Of a stretch of DNA of 34,383 bases, positions 32,868 through 34,383 are shown piece after piece (position 1 is the first letter of the stretch; every line of letters starts with the position of its first letter). Source of the DNA: Lachnospiraceae bacterium (lineage in GTDB: Bacteria > Bacillota_A > Clostridia > Lachnospirales > Lachnospiraceae). The position numbers and the translations under genes were made by a program. The stretch lies in assembly GCA_900764695.1 (NCBI GenBank), contig CAAFOY010000077.1:1-34383 (forward strand). The letters are read 5' to 3'. The notes under the pieces are model-generated. The model worked only from the letters and a program-made list of their open reading frames with translations, ran no database searches and was not told the DNA's origin.

Positions 32868-33890
32868 CTATTCAGCTATCGTCACATCATAAAATTTTTT
32901 TAATATTTCTTCGTATCCCATTCCCTGCTCTCCATATTTTTCAGCCTGATTCATGCTTAATCCAAATCCATGCCCTTTTCCTTTAGTAGTTATTTTTATT
33001 TTGTCATCTATGTACTCTAACGTGATATTTGAACTATCTACATTTAAAGCATTCGCAAAATCTTCACCCGATATACCGGTTTCAAATATTTTTACAGACA
33101 CAGCATATTCACTACTATCCTTTGCTATATTCGTATTTTCTATCATTTCATTTACCGTTATGTTTTTTAAATCGATTTCATTCTTTTCATTATCGTAAAT
33201 TATAATTTTAGCTTTTTTCATTTTATCCGCTAATTCAGCCATTGTAAAATAACATTCCTTTTTGTAATCACTATTGTTATAGTCATCCTGACATACACCT
33301 GCTAACAAATAGCCATATTTTTCTCCTAATACTTCTAATCCGTTTCTTGTCATTCCTCCACTTATTTCATGATATAACGGAAGAATTATTTCTCCCTTAT
33401 TTTTCATTACCATCAGTGCCGTTTCATTCATTACTTTATCAATTATCTGCATTTTACTTTTAAATTGCTCATTATTACTACTTCCCACAATATTTTTCAC
33501 TACATCTAATGCACTTTTTTTACCTTTTAATTTTTTTTCATCTTTGCACACTTTAATCATTTTTTCATATGACATATAAGGAAGTCCTAATTCATCCGCT
33601 TCAATTTCCTTCTTATTTTTCATCATGTAAGCTATATACGTTCTGTCTACAACTGCCTGCGCTTTAATTGTTTCTATATTATTTTCCAAACTCATTTGTG
33701 CAAATAAGACACAGGGAATAAATTGTTCCACATCCATTTTTGTTTTATAACCATTTCCATCTATAACAATATATTTATTAAATTTTTTGCCATCATCCTG
33801 TTTTGTTCCTGTCCCCTTTATATAAATCAATAATCCTATCAAAGTTATTAATACAAATATAGCTCCAACAAATTTTTTATTAACTTTCAT
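32868..33890 (-). CDS. spoIID: SpoIID/LytB-domain protein lacking the catalytic glutamate
   Basis: 340 residues. One N-terminal membrane helix (about 7-25) precedes a SpoIID domain. The conserved segment usually written EM-P...EALKAQAVAARTY reads FAQMSLENNIETIKAQAVVDRTY, so the catalytic Glu is Gln65. YHEISGGMT and KGHGFGLSMNQAEKYG match the other family motifs. SpoIID is a lytic transglycosylase that drives engulfment in sporulation. This copy looks inactive by that criterion. The following gene is a SpoIIQ-like protein also without catalytic residues. The start at 33890 (ATG) has only a weak ribosome site; a TTG at 33902 is the alternative. Confidence 0.82.
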   Translation of the reverse strand: MKVNKKFVGAIFVLITLIGLLIYIKGTGTKQDDGKKFNKYIVIDGNGYKTKMDVEQFIPCVLFAQMSLENNIETIKAQAVVDRTYIAYMMKNKKEIEADELGLPYMSYEKMIKVCKDEKKLKGKKSALDVVKNIVGSSNNEQFKSKMQIIDKVMNETALMVMKNKGEIILPLYHEISGGMTRNGLEVLGEKYGYLLAGVCQDDYNNSDYKKECYFTMAELADKMKKAKIIIYDNEKNEIDLKNITVNEMIENTNIAKDSSEYAVSVKIFETGISGEDFANALNVDSSNITLEYIDDKIKITTKGKGHGFGLSMNQAEKYGEQGMGYEEILKKFYDVTIAE

Positions 33891-33998
33891 ATATACTTTC
33901 AACCAAAGTTATTATTATATTGTATTCCTTTTTATTATCTATAATTCAACTTATATTTTTTATCATACACTAATCATTTTTTAAATACAGGTAAAAAA

Positions 33999-34028
33999 AT
34001 ACCACCTAATCTTTCGACTGAGTGGTAT
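33999..34028 (-). terminator. Terminator of the Rpn-type gene
   Basis: ATACCAC (33999-34005) pairs with GTGGTAT (34022-34028). On the minus strand the stem is followed by TTTTTTTACC. Confidence 0.7.
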
Positions 34029-34076
34029 CTACTTTAAATAATATTTTTGTGGATATGATTCTTTTTTTCTAATCCA

Positions 34077-34383
34077 TTATATAATGTCATATTCTTTCAT
34101 AAGTTTATTCTGGTACTCAATATCCTGGGCTGATTTTTCTAAGTCATCGTATCTTTTTTCTGACAGCAAAATTTTATTAAGTCTGTTAATATTTTTCTGA
34201 GTTTCAATTTTACCTTCACTTTGACCTAATGCCCTTCCTTTTTCTTCTCCAGCCTTCAGACCCTCTCTATATTTTAGATTCATTTCCATCTGTAATGACA
34301 TATACTCTCGCCTCCATCTCTCATTTTTTCTGGCTGCGATTACCTTTCTGTCTATCCTTCTCGTAAGTTCACTTTCAGGTTCG
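34077..34383 (-). CDS. C-terminal part of an Rpn/PD-(D/E)XK nuclease-family protein
   Basis: The frame is open to the right edge, so only the last 101 residues are visible. They begin EPESELTRRIDRKVIAARKN, then ERWRREYMSLQMEMNLKYRE and the charged GLKAGEEKGRALGQSEGK helix. This end, with WRREYM followed by a charged, Gly-containing coiled helix, is typical of the PD-(D/E)XK 'transposase' and Rpn families that occur in many copies in gut Clostridia. The catalytic domain lies outside the window, so nuclease activity cannot be judged. The internal ATG at 34301 is not a start: no ribosome site precedes it. Confidence 0.75.
   Translation of the reverse strand, partial: EPESELTRRIDRKVIAARKNERWRREYMSLQMEMNLKYREGLKAGEEKGRALGQSEGKIETQKNINRLNKILLSEKRYDDLEKSAQDIEYQNKLMKEYDII

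Noticed and set aside
1..34383. tRNA or rRNA genes
   Set aside because: No cloverleaf with a GTTCRA-type T-arm and no rRNA-like stretch was seen on either strand.

Overview
The window looks like a chromosomal segment of a low-GC, anaerobic member of the Lachnospiraceae (Clostridia). The base composition is AT-rich and almost every gene has a strong AGGAGG-type ribosome binding site. The gene set fits: NfnAB transhydrogenase, PerR with a reverse rubrerythrin, SpoIID/SpoIIQ-type proteins, a YerC/TrpR-like regulator, a DUF1836 protein, Hsp33, and secreted multidomain glycan-active proteins with Thr/Glu- or Asn-rich linkers. The species cannot be fixed from the sequence alone.

Layout. 1-4.5 kb (minus strand): a 23S rRNA methyltransferase of the RlmD/RumA type running off the left edge, a structured repeat element, a small acidic membrane protein and the PcrA helicase. 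4.6-10.3 kb: a DUF1836 regulator (plus), then a TrpR-like regulator, a secreted GH16 beta-glucanase, Hsp33, a class I methyltransferase and a SEC-C protein (all minus). 10.7-14 kb: a small membrane protein, purA with a perfect 46-bp inverted repeat over its 3' end, an AIM24-family protein and a bacterial PH-domain protein. 14.1-17.4 kb: a thiamine operon, thiS-thiG-thiH-thiE (minus), behind a terminator-like leader with no recognisable TPP riboswitch. 17.7-20 kb: nfnAB. 20.2-22.8 kb: a GT2 glycosyltransferase and glycerol kinase. 23.1-24.2 kb: perR and a reverse rubrerythrin. 24.4-24.8 kb: a small locus with the architecture of a type I toxin-antitoxin module. 24.9-30.2 kb: a BspA-type leucine-rich-repeat surface protein and a 1256-residue secreted protein with two tandem beta-helix domains. 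30.5-31.8 kb: an SdpR/SdpI-like repressor and membrane-protein pair with an operator-like array and a duplicated leader. 32-34 kb: SpoIIQ-like and SpoIID-like proteins that lack their family catalytic residues. At the right edge is the C-terminal part of an Rpn/PD-(D/E)XK-type protein.

How the parts relate. The GH16 enzyme and the tandem beta-helix protein could both act on external polysaccharide. PerR, the reverse rubrerythrin and NfnAB fit an oxygen-sensitive fermentative lifestyle. The most unusual material is non-coding. There is a family of long hairpins with different stems but one conserved, directional 16-nt loop motif. A three-hairpin element occurs in a full-length and a deleted form. 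The toxin-antitoxin candidate is a 30-residue hydrophobic peptide facing a convergent RNA across a shared terminator. A 63-nt leader is duplicated between the repressor and SdpI genes.
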